NCBI RefSeq assembly: GCF_913063425.1
Contig: NZ_CAJXYK010000016.1
Span: 39,836-103,835, forward strand
Reading direction: 5' to 3'
DNA: 64,000 nucleotides
From: an uncultured Thiohalocapsa sp.
GTDB taxonomy: Bacteria > Pseudomonadota > Gammaproteobacteria > Chromatiales > Chromatiaceae
This document shows, one piece after another, positions 54,889 to 63,654 of this stretch (positions are counted from its first letter, which is position 1; each line of letters begins with the position of its first letter). The notes under the pieces were generated by a model. The model did no database searches and was not told the DNA's origin. It saw nothing but the letters and a program-made list of their open reading frames with translations. The position numbers were made by a program, and so were the translations under genes.

Positions 54889-57585
54889 ATGTCGCAAATG
54901 CGAGACATCCGGCGCGGCGCGATGGTCGCTGTCTTCGGGCTCTTCTTCCTGTCGGGCTTCAGCGCGCTGGTGCTGCAAGTGGTCTGGATGCGCGAGCTGT
55001 CGCTGCTCTTCGGGGCCACCGCGCAGGCGGCGGCCGCCACCCTGGCGGCTTTCTTTCTGGGCCTGGCCGCCGGCAGCGCCTACTGGGGCCGGCACAGCCG
55101 CCGCATCGCCCGGCCGCTGCGCGCCTACGCGCTGTTGGAGGTGGGCGTTGTGGCGGCTGGACTCGGCTATTTTCTGCTGGCACCGGCCTTCACCGCCCAA
55201 TACGGCACCCTCTACAGCCACGTGGCCGAGCCGGCGCCGGGCCTGTTGCAGGCGATCAAGCTGCTGCTCGCGCTGGTGCTGCTGTCGCCGGCGGCCTTCT
55301 TCATGGGCGGCACCCTGCCGGTGCTGAGCGCCTGGCTGGTGCGCCACCCCGCGGCGCTCGGGCGTCTGGTGCCGCTGCTCTACGGCGTGAACACGGCGGG
55401 CGCGGCCATCGGCGCCCTGAGTGCCGCCTTTCTGCTCCCGCCGCTCCTGGGCTACGACGGAAGCTATCTGCTCGCGCTGACGCTCGCCGGCGGCATCGCG
55501 CTGACCGCTTGGTGGCTGAGCGGCCGGCGGTCGGCGCAGGTTCTCGACCCGGTTCAGGAATCTGCGCCGCGGGTCACGCCGGGCGCGGTCACTGAGGCGG
55601 TGCTGTCGCAGGCCTGGCTGCGGGGGCTCGCCTTTCTGTCCGGATTCGTCGCGCTGGCGCTGGAGGTGCTCTGGACGCGGATGTTCGCCCAGGTGCTGCA
55701 GAATTCCGTCTACAGCTATGCCGTGATCCTGGTGGTCTTTCTGCTGGCGCTTGCCGCCGGCTCGTTCGTGGCCGGCTGGCTGGCGCGGCACCGGCTGCCG
55801 GCGCCGCCGACCCTGGTGGTGCTGTTGTGTACTGCGGCGCTGTTCGTGGCGCTCACGCCACAGCTGTTCTTCCGGCTGACGGACGGGCTGGGCTACCTCG
55901 GTGCCGGCCAGGACTGGGGCGGCTATCTGCGCTCCCTGGGCTGGGCCGCCGTGGTCGTCCTCGCCGGGCCAACGCTGGTGCTCGGTGTGGTCTTCCCGTA
56001 CCTGTGGCGGGCGGCGGAGGTCGGTGCGCGCAGCCCCGGCGAGCAGGTTGGCGGCCTGCTGGCGCTGAATACCCTGGGCGCAATTGCAGGCTCACTGGCC
56101 GCGGGCTTCCTGCTGCTGGAATGGCTTGGCCTGTGGCGGTCCATCCAATGGCTGGCCGGGCTCTACCTGGCCGCGCCGGCCCTGCTGGCGACCCGGGCGG
56201 CTGCGCCGCCCGCCAGGGTCCGCGGGCGTCGGGTGCAGGCGCCGGCACCCACGATGGTGCTGGCGCCGGTGCTGGGCTTCCTGCTGCTGCTCTCGGCGCT
56301 GGACGCGGGCCGGCTGCCCGTGGTGCGGACCGATCCGTTACGCCGCGCGGAGTCTCTGCTGGAGGTCCGCGAGGGCGGCGCCGGCACCGTAGCCGTCGTG
56401 CGCCGCGGCGAGCACCTCGGCATCAAGGTGGACAATCATTACACCCTGGGCAGCACCCGCGGGCATGGGCTGCAGCAGCGCCAGGCGCACTTTCCACTGC
56501 TGCTGCATCCGGCGCCGAAGCGGGTGTTCTTCCTCGGCATGGGCACCGGCATCACCGCCGGCGCCGCCCTGGCGCATCCCGTGGAGGAGGTGGTGGTGGC
56601 AGAGCTGCTCGGCGACGTCATAGAGCTGGCCGCCCGGTACTTCCGTCCCTATGCCAATGGCCTGTTCGAAGACCCGCGGGTCAGGCTGCTGGCGGAAGAC
56701 GGCCGCCACCACCTGAGCGCCGCGGGTGCGACCTACGATGTCATCGTCGGTGACCTGTTCGTGCCCTGGAAGCGCGGCAACGCGGCACTCTACTCCCTGG
56801 AGCACTTCCAGCACGTGGCCGAGCGCCTGGCGCCGGGAGGGCTGTTCGCCCAATGGGTGCCCTTGTACCAGGTGACCGAGCAGGAGCTCGGCACCATCGC
56901 GCGCACCTTCACGGAGGTGTTTCCGGACGTGACCCTCTGGCGCGGCGACTTCCTGCCGGAGGGTCCCATTGTCGCCCTCGTGGGCCGCCTACATGCCCAG
57001 CCGCTCGACGCCGCGGCGTTGCTGAGCCGGGCCCAGGCGCTGCGGGCCGGCACGGGCAGCGACGATCCGGGCGGACCGCAGCACTCGGTCCTGCCCGATC
57101 CCGACACGCCGCCGCTCCTGCTCTACTACGCCGGCAACCTCGGCCGGGCCACCGGCCTGCTCGCGGACTATCCGCTCAACACCGACGACCGCCCGCGTCT
57201 GCAGTTCAGCGCCGCCCGCGCCCAGCGCGACGAGGCGGCCGGCCGCCGCGGCTGGCTTGTGGGCGAGCCGCTGATCGACTTGTTCCGACGCCTGCTGGCG
57301 GCGGCGCCCATTGCCGATGACCCCTACCTCGCGCACCTCGGGCCGAAGCAGCGTGAGGCGGTCAGCGCCGGGCTCGACATCTTCGCAGCCCGCCTCGCCG
57401 ACAAACGGGGCGACGCCGCGGGCGCGCAGGCCCTGCTCGCGCGGGCGACTCGCGCCCTCGCGGCGGACGCGCCCGCAGAGCCCGACCCCGCCCGGCTGCG
57501 CCGGGACCTGGAGGCGCTGCGCGCGGAGCGGGACGCGGCCATCGAGGCGCTGGAGCAGCGCATCGAGCGGCTTCAGGACGGCTGA
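54889..57585 (+). CDS. Integral-membrane spermidine-synthase-like protein
   Basis: 898 residues from the ATG at 54889; an ATG at 54847 is open but would put the Zur-like box in the coding region, and one at 54898 is also possible. The N-terminal ~480 residues form about a dozen membrane helices (GFSALVLQVVWMRELSLLFG, PAAFFMGGTLPVLSAWLVRH). The C-terminal half is a spermidine-synthase-like Rossmann domain (VFFLGMGTGITAGAALAHPV, YDVIVGDLFVPWKRGNAALY, LAPGGLFAQWVPLYQVTEQE), ending in a coiled coil. True polyamine activity is doubtful in this fused family. The shared operator suggests a zinc-starvation role. Confidence 0.85.
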   Translation: MSQMRDIRRGAMVAVFGLFFLSGFSALVLQVVWMRELSLLFGATAQAAAATLAAFFLGLAAGSAYWGRHSRRIARPLRAYALLEVGVVAAGLGYFLLAPAFTAQYGTLYSHVAEPAPGLLQAIKLLLALVLLSPAAFFMGGTLPVLSAWLVRHPAALGRLVPLLYGVNTAGAAIGALSAAFLLPPLLGYDGSYLLALTLAGGIALTAWWLSGRRSAQVLDPVQESAPRVTPGAVTEAVLSQAWLRGLAFLSGFVALALEVLWTRMFAQVLQNSVYSYAVILVVFLLALAAGSFVAGWLARHRLPAPPTLVVLLCTAALFVALTPQLFFRLTDGLGYLGAGQDWGGYLRSLGWAAVVVLAGPTLVLGVVFPYLWRAAEVGARSPGEQVGGLLALNTLGAIAGSLAAGFLLLEWLGLWRSIQWLAGLYLAAPALLATRAAAPPARVRGRRVQAPAPTMVLAPVLGFLLLLSALDAGRLPVVRTDPLRRAESLLEVREGGAGTVAVVRRGEHLGIKVDNHYTLGSTRGHGLQQRQAHFPLLLHPAPKRVFFLGMGTGITAGAALAHPVEEVVVAELLGDVIELAARYFRPYANGLFEDPRVRLLAEDGRHHLSAAGATYDVIVGDLFVPWKRGNAALYSLEHFQHVAERLAPGGLFAQWVPLYQVTEQELGTIARTFTEVFPDVTLWRGDFLPEGPIVALVGRLHAQPLDAAALLSRAQALRAGTGSDDPGGPQHSVLPDPDTPPLLLYYAGNLGRATGLLADYPLNTDDRPRLQFSAARAQRDEAAGRRGWLVGEPLIDLFRRLLAAAPIADDPYLAHLGPKQREAVSAGLDIFAARLADKRGDAAGAQALLARATRALAADAPAEPDPARLRRDLEALRAERDAAIEALEQRIERLQDG

Positions 57586-57812
57586 TGCTGAGCCGAGGGC
57601 GGCCGAATTGACCGCAGACAGGGCAGCCGTCGGCGCCGTGGTCTAGGCTTGCGCCCCGTGTATGCCGGGTGAGCGCCGGCGACTGCTGTGACCTGCGCTG
57701 GTCGCAACAGACCCGCGCAGGCCGATGGATCAGGGCCAGCGCTGCGCCCAACACCCGCACTCAATCCCGGCGTGGCACCCGTTCAAGCACACTGACCCTG
57801 GAACACCGACCG

Positions 57813-58172
57813 ATGACCGAGCCCTGCAAGACCCATCCGCATCACGACCACGAGCACGGCCCCAACTGCGGCCACCAGGCCGTGCGCCACGGCGACCACG
57901 TGGACTACCTGCACGACGGCCACCTGCACCATCCGCACAAGGTGGACGGCAAGACGCACTACGACGAGCACGTCATCGAAGTGAGCGAGACCAACCCCGA
58001 CGGCTGCGAGCAGCGCGTCACCGCCTGCTGCGAGAGCGGCCATGTGCACGGCCCCGGCTGCGGCCACGAGGCCGTCCCGCACGGCGATCACGTGGACTAC
58101 ATCGTCGACGGGCGCCTGCATCACCCGCACGGCGACCATTGCGACGATCACGGGCCTGTGACTCTGGTGTGA
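57813..58172 (+). CDS. His/Cys-rich protein with internal duplication
   Basis: 119 residues from MTEPCKTHPHHDHEHGPNCG; the longer frame upstream is not coding-like. Two ~28-residue units at about 15-42 and 79-106 share HGP-x-CGH-x-AV-x-HGDHVDY and LHHPH. About 25% of residues are His and 7 are Cys; no signal peptide. A cytosolic zinc buffer, chaperone or sensor is the natural inference. It lies 228 nt after the spermidine-synthase-like gene in the zinc locus. Confidence 0.8.
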   Translation: MTEPCKTHPHHDHEHGPNCGHQAVRHGDHVDYLHDGHLHHPHKVDGKTHYDEHVIEVSETNPDGCEQRVTACCESGHVHGPGCGHEAVPHGDHVDYIVDGRLHHPHGDHCDDHGPVTLV

Positions 58173-58613
58173 GGATCGATTCCCGCACGACCCGGCGCAG
58201 CGTGACGCATCCGTCGGCGCTCCCGCGCCGCGTCGATGAGCGGCCAAGCCGCCCGGTCGCTGTTCCAATAGCGGTCACCCATGACTCGTGGGGAGCGACC
58301 TGTGCAGGCTGACGCGCGCCGGTATCCGCGCACCGCTGCCAGGAATCGGTGCACTGCCGCAGCGACCGCGGAGCGCTAAGAGATGCGTGCCATCGCGAAG
58401 CGGTGGCACGAGCGCTCAGGCATCCACAATCGCAACGGCAACCTCGGCTTCGCCGCTGTGCGCCACCCAAATCCACTGATCTGCGTGCTGCACTGCGGCA
58501 ACGAGCGAGGCAAGGCGATCACCGCGCGACTGCCCGACCGTTGAGCCCGCAACGCGGCCCAGGATCCCAGGTTGCTATACTGCCGCTGAAGAATCGGCCG
58601 TCCGGCAACAGAC
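58173..58613. other. Intergenic region with one small ORF
   Basis: 441 nt. It holds a 53-codon frame at 58383-58544; otherwise nothing recognised. No promoter was clear. Confidence 0.4.
58383..58544 (+). CDS. Small hypothetical ORF, perhaps a gene fragment
   Basis: 53 residues (MRAIAKRWHERSGIHNRNGN, then LGFAAVRHPNPLICVLHCGN). Codon third positions are mostly G/C. No family recognised and no clear Shine-Dalgarno; it may be a remnant. Confidence 0.25.
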   Translation: MRAIAKRWHERSGIHNRNGNLGFAAVRHPNPLICVLHCGNERGKAITARLPDR

Positions 58614-59165
58614 ATGGCGCTCGCAGAGGAAGACATTCAGTTCATCAAAGACCACCTCGGCGAGTGGCTCGCGGAGCAGAGTCTCGGCAAGCCGCCGGCG
58701 GTCTACGAGATCGAGCTGCGCGAGCGCATGGTGCGCGTCGAGGAGGAGCTGCGCCACCAGCGCGAGCTGATGCGCGAAGGTTTTGCGCAGATGGAGAAGC
58801 GCTTCGAGCAGATCGACAAGCGCTTCGAGCAGGTGGATAAGCGCTTCGAGCAGGTCGATAAGCGCTTCGAGCAGATCGACAAACGCCTCGAGCAGGTCGA
58901 TAAGCGCTTCGAGCAAATCGACAAACGCCTCGAGCAGGTCGACAAACGCTTTGAGCAGGTAGACAAGCGCTTCGAAGCATTTCAGGCGGACATGGACAAG
59001 CGCTTCGAAGCATTTCAGGCGGACATGGACAAGCGCTTCGAGGCAGGGCGCCAGGACATGCGCGAGCTGCAACGGCGCATGGACCGCTTCATGATCTGGT
59101 CCTTCGGCACCACGCTGGCGGTCGGCGCGCTGGTGGTCAGCCTGGTGAAGTTCTGGCATCCCTGA
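58614..59165 (+). CDS. Tail-anchored coiled-coil protein, copy B
   Basis: 183 residues from MALAEEDIQFIKDHLGEWLA. The first 45 residues match copy A (14108-14575) at 41 positions. Residues 63-118 are eight exact-length heptads of RFEQ(I/V)DK or RLEQVDK, then two identical 11-residue units (RFEAFQADMDK), then a charged linker, MDRFMIWSF and a C-terminal membrane helix (TTLAVGALVVSLVKFWHP). Orientation is opposite to copy A. Convergent with the CobW gene at 59221. Function unknown; possibly a membrane-tethered scaffold. Confidence 0.75.
   Translation: MALAEEDIQFIKDHLGEWLAEQSLGKPPAVYEIELRERMVRVEEELRHQRELMREGFAQMEKRFEQIDKRFEQVDKRFEQVDKRFEQIDKRLEQVDKRFEQIDKRLEQVDKRFEQVDKRFEAFQADMDKRFEAFQADMDKRFEAGRQDMRELQRRMDRFMIWSFGTTLAVGALVVSLVKFWHP
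58800..59033 (+). repeat. Tandem coding repeats, 8 x 21 bp plus 2 x 33 bp
   Basis: 58800-58967 is eight consecutive 21-bp units encoding heptads; 58968-59033 is an exact 33-bp duplication encoding an 11-residue unit. Such arrays can expand or contract in frame. Confidence 0.9.
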
Positions 59166-59220
59166 GGTATCCCCCGTCCGCCTGCGCTCTGCCGGGCGCA
59201 GCACCGTCGAGGGCGTTTGC

Positions 59221-60396
59221 TTAACCCGGCTCCGCCGGCCCCTGCCATACCTCGATGAACGCGTTGAGCGACGCCTCGATGGTTTCCCGCGGGATGTCCC
59301 GGGTGATGAAGACGATCCTGGAGCGCCGGTCGTCGCTGGGCCAGGCCGGCAGCTCCACCGGTGGGTGGAAGATGTGCTGCACGCCGTGGATGGCCACGGG
59401 TGCCGGCCGTCCGCGCAGGTTCAGTATGCCCTTCACGCGGAGCATGTCGGGGCCGGCGAGGGACAGCAGCAGATCGAGCCAGGCGTCGAGCATGCTGTCG
59501 GCCAGCGGTGGGTCGATGACGATGCAGAAGGCGCGGATGTGGTCGTCGTGGCGGTTGCGGTCGTGGTGGTGGTGATCGGCGGCGTGGTGGTCACCGCTGT
59601 GGTCGTGGTGCCCGTCGTGTCCGCTGTGGTCCCGGTGCCCAGGGTCCGCCCGATGCCCATCGTCCTCGTGCTGGCCGGGTGCGCTGTGGTCGTGATCGGC
59701 ATGCGTGTCCGCTGCATCCCGGTACGCCTCTTCATTCAGCCAACGGGCAACATCGGGCGTTTTCTGCGTCGGATCGAACAGGCCGAGCCCCAGAAGTGAG
59801 CTTGGTGCGACGACGCCGTTGTGGACGCGCAGCCGGCGTGCCGCCGGGTTGATGCGGTCCAGGCGCTGCTCCAGTGCGGTCACTGCGGCGGGCTCGGCCA
59901 GGTCCGCCTTGGTGAGCAGCAGGCAGTCCGCCACCGCGGCCTGCTTCAGGGCCTCGGGCTGGGCATCGAGCGTGTCGCCGGCGTTGGTCAGGTCCAGGGT
60001 GGTGACGATGCCGTCCAGGCGATAGCGCCGCGCAATGACGTCGACGGTCATCAACGTGTGAATGATCGGCGCGGGGTCGGCGAGCCCGGTGGTTTCGATG
60101 ACCACGCGGTCGAATTGTCGCTCGCCGCCGCGCGAGAAGCGCCAGTGGGCGTCCTTGAGCGTGCTGACGAGGTCCCCGCGGATGGTGCAGCAGAGGCAGC
60201 CGCTGGACATCTCCACCACGGTGTCGTCGGCCACCCGGCTCATCAGCAGGTGATCGAGCCCCACCTCGCCGAATTCGTTGATGATGACCAGCGTACGCGC
60301 CAGCTCCGGCTGGCGCACCAGGTGATTGAGCACCGTGGTTTTGCCGCTGCCGAGAAAGCCGGTCAGCAGCGTGACAGGGATCAGGGATCTGGGCAT
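59221..60396 (-). CDS. CobW/COG0523 metallochaperone GTPase with His-rich loop
   Basis: 391 residues. Walker A LLTGFLGSGKTTVLNHLVRQ (residues 13-20), the metal site GCLCC (Cys67, 69, 70), Walker B-like VVIETTGLADP, the guanine motif TKAD and the C-terminal CobW domain. Between them, residues ~228-286 are extremely His/Asp-rich, a metal-binding loop. Likely moves zinc to client enzymes during starvation. Downstream of dksA2 on the same strand with 87 nt between, hence probably one operon. Confidence 0.92.
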   Translation of the reverse strand: MPRSLIPVTLLTGFLGSGKTTVLNHLVRQPELARTLVIINEFGEVGLDHLLMSRVADDTVVEMSSGCLCCTIRGDLVSTLKDAHWRFSRGGERQFDRVVIETTGLADPAPIIHTLMTVDVIARRYRLDGIVTTLDLTNAGDTLDAQPEALKQAAVADCLLLTKADLAEPAAVTALEQRLDRINPAARRLRVHNGVVAPSSLLGLGLFDPTQKTPDVARWLNEEAYRDAADTHADHDHSAPGQHEDDGHRADPGHRDHSGHDGHHDHSGDHHAADHHHHDRNRHDDHIRAFCIVIDPPLADSMLDAWLDLLLSLAGPDMLRVKGILNLRGRPAPVAIHGVQHIFHPPVELPAWPSDDRRSRIVFITRDIPRETIEASLNAFIEVWQGPAEPG

Positions 60397-60483
60397 GGGG
60401 CCTCCTCACGGCGGCGGATCTGCTGAATACAGGGCGGTTGATCGGCAGTGCGGACCAGGCGCGTGCACCTGGCCGCCGCATGC

Positions 60484-60945
60484 TCAGCGTCCGGACCCTG
60501 CCTGGCGCTCACGCAGCTCGCGCCGCTCCTGCGCCTCCACACTGAGCGTCGCCACCGGCCGGGCTTCGAGCCTTGCCAGGCCGATGGGCTCGCCGGTTTC
60601 CTCGCACCAGCCATAGCTGCCGTCGTCGATGCGGGCCAGGGCGGCGTCGATCTTGCCGAGCAGCTTGCGGCAGCGGTCGCGGCTGCGAAGCTCCAGTGTC
60701 TGGGCGGCCTCGCGGCTGGCACGGTCCACCTCGTCACCGACGTCATGATGGCTGTCGTCGCGCAGCTCCGCCAGTGTCGCGCGCGTCTCCGCCACCAATG
60801 CGGACCGCCAGTCGAGAAGCTTCCGCCGGAAATAGGCCAGCTGCCGCGGCCCCATGTACAGCTCATCCTCCGGCGGGCCACCCTGGGGTGCGTCCTGGGA
60901 CGCGACAGGAATCGTCGCGTTCTGCGCGGGCACGGTGTCTTGCAT
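60484..60945 (-). CDS. dksA2: Zinc-independent DksA paralogue (DksA2-type)
   Basis: 153 residues. Coiled coil with the tip Asp residues (DDSHHDVGDEVDRASREAAQ) followed by the zinc-finger region SYGWCEETGEPIGLARLEAR, then PVATLSVEAQERRE. Of the four usual Cys only the first remains (C, then T, S and A). That is the pattern described for P. aeruginosa DksA2, which replaces DksA when zinc is scarce. It binds RNA polymerase and mediates the ppGpp response. Starts ~40 nt from a Zur-like palindrome; cobW follows. Confidence 0.9.
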   Translation of the reverse strand: MQDTVPAQNATIPVASQDAPQGGPPEDELYMGPRQLAYFRRKLLDWRSALVAETRATLAELRDDSHHDVGDEVDRASREAAQTLELRSRDRCRKLLGKIDAALARIDDGSYGWCEETGEPIGLARLEARPVATLSVEAQERRELRERQAGSGR

Positions 60946-60984
60946 CGCAGCGACCCTCCGGCGGGATGGTTGGTGTCGGGCGAG

Positions 60985-61003
60985 TATAACGTTATATTGT
61001 TAC
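60985..61003. promoter_or_regulatory. Zur-box-like palindrome between dksA2 and DUF1826
   Basis: TATAAC-GTTATA (60985-60996) is a perfect 12-bp palindrome and overlaps GTTATA-T-TGTTAC (60991-61003), a Zur-type half-site pair. It lies between divergent starts at 60945 and 61063. Confidence 0.6.
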
Positions 61004-61062
61004 TCCGCCTTGCTTCAACCAAGGTCCCGCTGCTCAACGCAGGGCCCCCTCGGGAGAGACTC

Positions 61063-61788
61063 ATGACCGAGATGACCACCATCGCCGCGCCACCATCGGC
61101 CGCGTTGCGTCCTCCGGTGCCGGCCGCCGACGCTGCGACCGCACCCCTGCCCGGTGTCGTGCAGACACCCGACCGCGACGGGCTGTCGCTGATCACCGCC
61201 CCTGACGTCACCCTCGCCGTCTGGGCCAGGCCGGCAGCGCCGGAGATCCCCGCGGAGATCGCCGCTTGCGTACCGTTGCCGGCCACCGCACTGCGCGCAG
61301 AGCTGGCAGCCACGGAGCTGATGCGGGACGCGAAGGCCGTGCTGTCGGGGCGACTCGCGGCGCATGGCCTCCCGGTGCAGAGCTGCCCGCGCTGGCTCTC
61401 GGACATGGCCGAACTGACGCGGCGCTTTGCAGCGCTTGTGTCCCAGACCCTCGATGCAACCGCCATCACACTGCGCCTTGAGGTGCTGGCGGATGTCGCA
61501 TGTCCGCGCTTTCATGTGGACCAGACGCGGCTGCGGCTGCTCTGCACCTACCGCGGTCCGGGCACCGAATGGCTGCCACCGGGCGCGGTGGATCGCCGGG
61601 CGCTCGGCAACGGGGCGCCGAATGCGCAGATCGCGGACCCTGCTGCCGTGCGCACCCTGGCACCGTTCTGGGTCGGCATCCTGAAGGGGGAGCGTTACCC
61701 CGGTAACGCCGGACGGGGGCAGGTGCATCGCTCGCCGGCCCTGCCGGACGGCTCGGCCCCGCGCGTGCTCTTCTGCCTGGATGCCTGA
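61063..61788 (+). CDS. DUF1826 domain protein
   Basis: 241 residues from MTEMTTIAAPPSAALRPPVP. The C-terminal half has the DUF1826 signature ACPRFHVDQTRLRLLCTYRG, then PGTEWLP, and ends in KGERYPGNAGRGQVHRSPAL. The N-terminus is Ala/Pro-rich. No signal peptide. DUF1826 genes frequently lie in Zur-regulated zinc loci; the His/Cys/Asp pattern (F-H-V-D, L-L-C-T) may bind metal. Preceded by GGGAG 8 nt upstream. The likely first gene of DUF1826-cobW-small protein. Confidence 0.88.
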   Translation: MTEMTTIAAPPSAALRPPVPAADAATAPLPGVVQTPDRDGLSLITAPDVTLAVWARPAAPEIPAEIAACVPLPATALRAELAATELMRDAKAVLSGRLAAHGLPVQSCPRWLSDMAELTRRFAALVSQTLDATAITLRLEVLADVACPRFHVDQTRLRLLCTYRGPGTEWLPPGAVDRRALGNGAPNAQIADPAAVRTLAPFWVGILKGERYPGNAGRGQVHRSPALPDGSAPRVLFCLDA

Positions 61789-61791
61789 TCC

Positions 61792-62266
61792 ATGGACCGG
61801 ACCGCCACAGCATTTGCGCCAGCGCCCAGCTCATCGAGCAGCTCATCGAGCAGCTCATCGAGCAGCTCAGCGCCCGGCTCATCACCCAGCGCAACGCCCG
61901 GCGCTGCGCTGCCGACAGCCAGCCCAGACCATCATCCCGGCGCTGGTCCAGCCGATGGGTCTGCCGCCGCTGCCGTGCGGGCCGTGCAGGAGCTGGCGGA
62001 TGTGGTCGCGATCTTACGGTATCCGCCTGCTCTGCACCTGGCTCGGCCCTGGCACGCAGTGGCTGGACGATGCCGCCTCACCCGTCAGCGATCCGGCGCA
62101 ACTGCCGGCTGACGCGCCCCCGAGCGGCCAGGCCGCACCCTTTGATCTGGTGCTGCTCAAGGGCGGGTTGTGGCAGGGCAACACCGGGCGCGGCGCCATC
62201 CACCGCTCGCCGGACCCCGCCGGTGCCGCCCGCTGCCTGGTGGCGCTGGACGCGCTCTGGGACTGA
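61792..62266 (+). pseudogene. Degraded second DUF1826 copy
   Basis: Right after the DUF1826 stop. The 3' part IRLLCTWLGPGTQWLDDAAS and GGLWQGNTGRGAIHRSPDPA is clearly homologous to the end of the intact DUF1826 protein, but the conserved F-H-V-D part is missing and the preceding coding-like text (VQELADVV) is in another frame. A Ser-rich repeat opens it. A tandem duplicate broken by deletion and frameshift is the likely explanation; a short active variant is possible. Confidence 0.6.
61828..61869 (+). repeat. 12-bp tandem repeat (AGCTCATCGAGC, about 3.5 copies)
   Basis: Exact 12-bp units at the start of the degraded DUF1826 copy, encoding a run of Ser in one frame. Confidence 0.8.
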
Positions 62267-62344
62267 CCAACCGCCGGCGCAGGCCGCGCGCCGGCCCTGC
62301 CCTCTCGACCCCAATCCCGTCCGATCAACCCGGAGGCCAAACCC

Positions 62345-63583
62345 ATGACCGACCAGATCCACACCCCCGACCACAACGACGGCAGGCTCCCCGTCACCGT
62401 CCTCTCCGGCTTCCTCGGCGCCGGCAAGACCACGCTGCTCAATCACATCCTGCACAACCGCGAAGGCCGCCGCGTGGCGGTCATCGTCAATGACATGTCG
62501 GAGGTCAACATCGACGCCGAGCTCGTCGCCCAAGGGGTCAGCCTCAGCCACGCTGACGAGAAGCTGGTGGAGATGAGCAACGGCTGCATCTGCTGCACGC
62601 TGCGGGAAGACCTGTTGGTGGAAGTCGGCAAGCTGGCGCGGGAGGGGCGCTTCGATTATCTGGTCATCGAATCCACCGGCATCTCCGAGCCGCTGCCGGT
62701 GGCCGAGACCTTCACCTTCCGCGATGAGCAGGGTGAGAGCTTGTCCGACGTTGCGCGGCTCGACACACTGGTCACCGTGGTCGACGCGGTGAGCTTTCCG
62801 AGCGACCTGCACAGCGCCGATGCGCTGGCCGAGCGCGGCGAGTCCCTGGGCGCAGAGGATCAGCGCAACCTCGCGGAGCTGCTGGTGGACCAGGTCGAAT
62901 TCGCTGATGTCGTCATCGTGAACAAGGCCGACCTCGTGAGCAGCGATGAGCGCCGGCGCCTCAAGCACGCGCTGCGCCAGCTCAACCGGACCGCAGAGAT
63001 TCTGGAGGCGAGCTACTGCCAGGTGCCATTGAGCAAGGTGCTCGACACAGGCCGATTCGACTTCGCACGCGCCGCGCAGGCGCCCGGCTGGCTCAAGACG
63101 CTGCGGGGCGAGGAATCCTCTGAGAGCGATGAGTACGGTGTCACCAGTTTCGTCTACCGCGCCCGGCGGCCCTTCCACCCGGAGCGCTTCTACGCGGCGA
63201 TGCAGTGGGACTGGCCGGGGAATCTCCTGCGCTCCAAGGGCTGGTTTTGGTTGGCGACCCGCCACGATCTGGCGGGCAGCTGGTCGCAGGCGGGGGGATT
63301 GGTGCGCCACGGCGCCGCCGGCTGGTGGTGGGACGCCGCGGCTGCAGAAGATTGGCCCGAAGACCCGGTGCAACGCGCGCGCATCGAGGCGGCCTTCGAC
63401 GGCCCCTATGGCGACCGCCGGCAGGAGCTGGTCTTCATCGGTCAGCACCTGGACGAGAGCGCCATGCGTGCACGCCTGGATGCCTGCCTGCTGAACGACG
63501 CCGAGCTGGCGCTGGGTCCGGCCGGCTGGCGGGCGCTGCATGACCCCTTTCCGGAGTGGCTCCAAGACGCGGATGCCGCCTGA
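62345..63583 (+). CDS. CobW/COG0523 GTPase, ZigA-type metallochaperone
   Basis: 412 residues. Walker [21 protein letters not shown] (residues 22-29), the switch region [18 protein letters not shown], metal site GCICC (Cys81, 83, 84), [19 protein letters not shown], base motif NKAD and a complete C-terminal CobW domain ending DPFPEWLQ. No His-rich loop, in contrast to the other CobW protein here. Resembles ZigA/YciC-type zinc chaperones made under zinc limitation. 78 nt after the degraded DUF1826 copy; AACCCGGAGG lies upstream. Confidence 0.94.
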   Translation: MTDQIHTPDHNDGRLPVTVLSGFLGAGKTTLLNHILHNREGRRVAVIVNDMSEVNIDAELVAQGVSLSHADEKLVEMSNGCICCTLREDLLVEVGKLAREGRFDYLVIESTGISEPLPVAETFTFRDEQGESLSDVARLDTLVTVVDAVSFPSDLHSADALAERGESLGAEDQRNLAELLVDQVEFADVVIVNKADLVSSDERRRLKHALRQLNRTAEILEASYCQVPLSKVLDTGRFDFARAAQAPGWLKTLRGEESSESDEYGVTSFVYRARRPFHPERFYAAMQWDWPGNLLRSKGWFWLATRHDLAGSWSQAGGLVRHGAAGWWWDAAAAEDWPEDPVQRARIEAAFDGPYGDRRQELVFIGQHLDESAMRARLDACLLNDAELALGPAGWRALHDPFPEWLQDADAA

Positions 63584-63654
63584 GGTCTGCGCAAGCCACC
63601 CGTCCAGCGCGCCTGAGCACGCGCGCGCTCCATCAAGAGTCGTCAGGAGCCACC

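Noticed and set aside
58800..59033. Possible CRISPR-like array
   Set aside because: The 21-bp units are contiguous, in frame and without spacers, so they are coding heptads.
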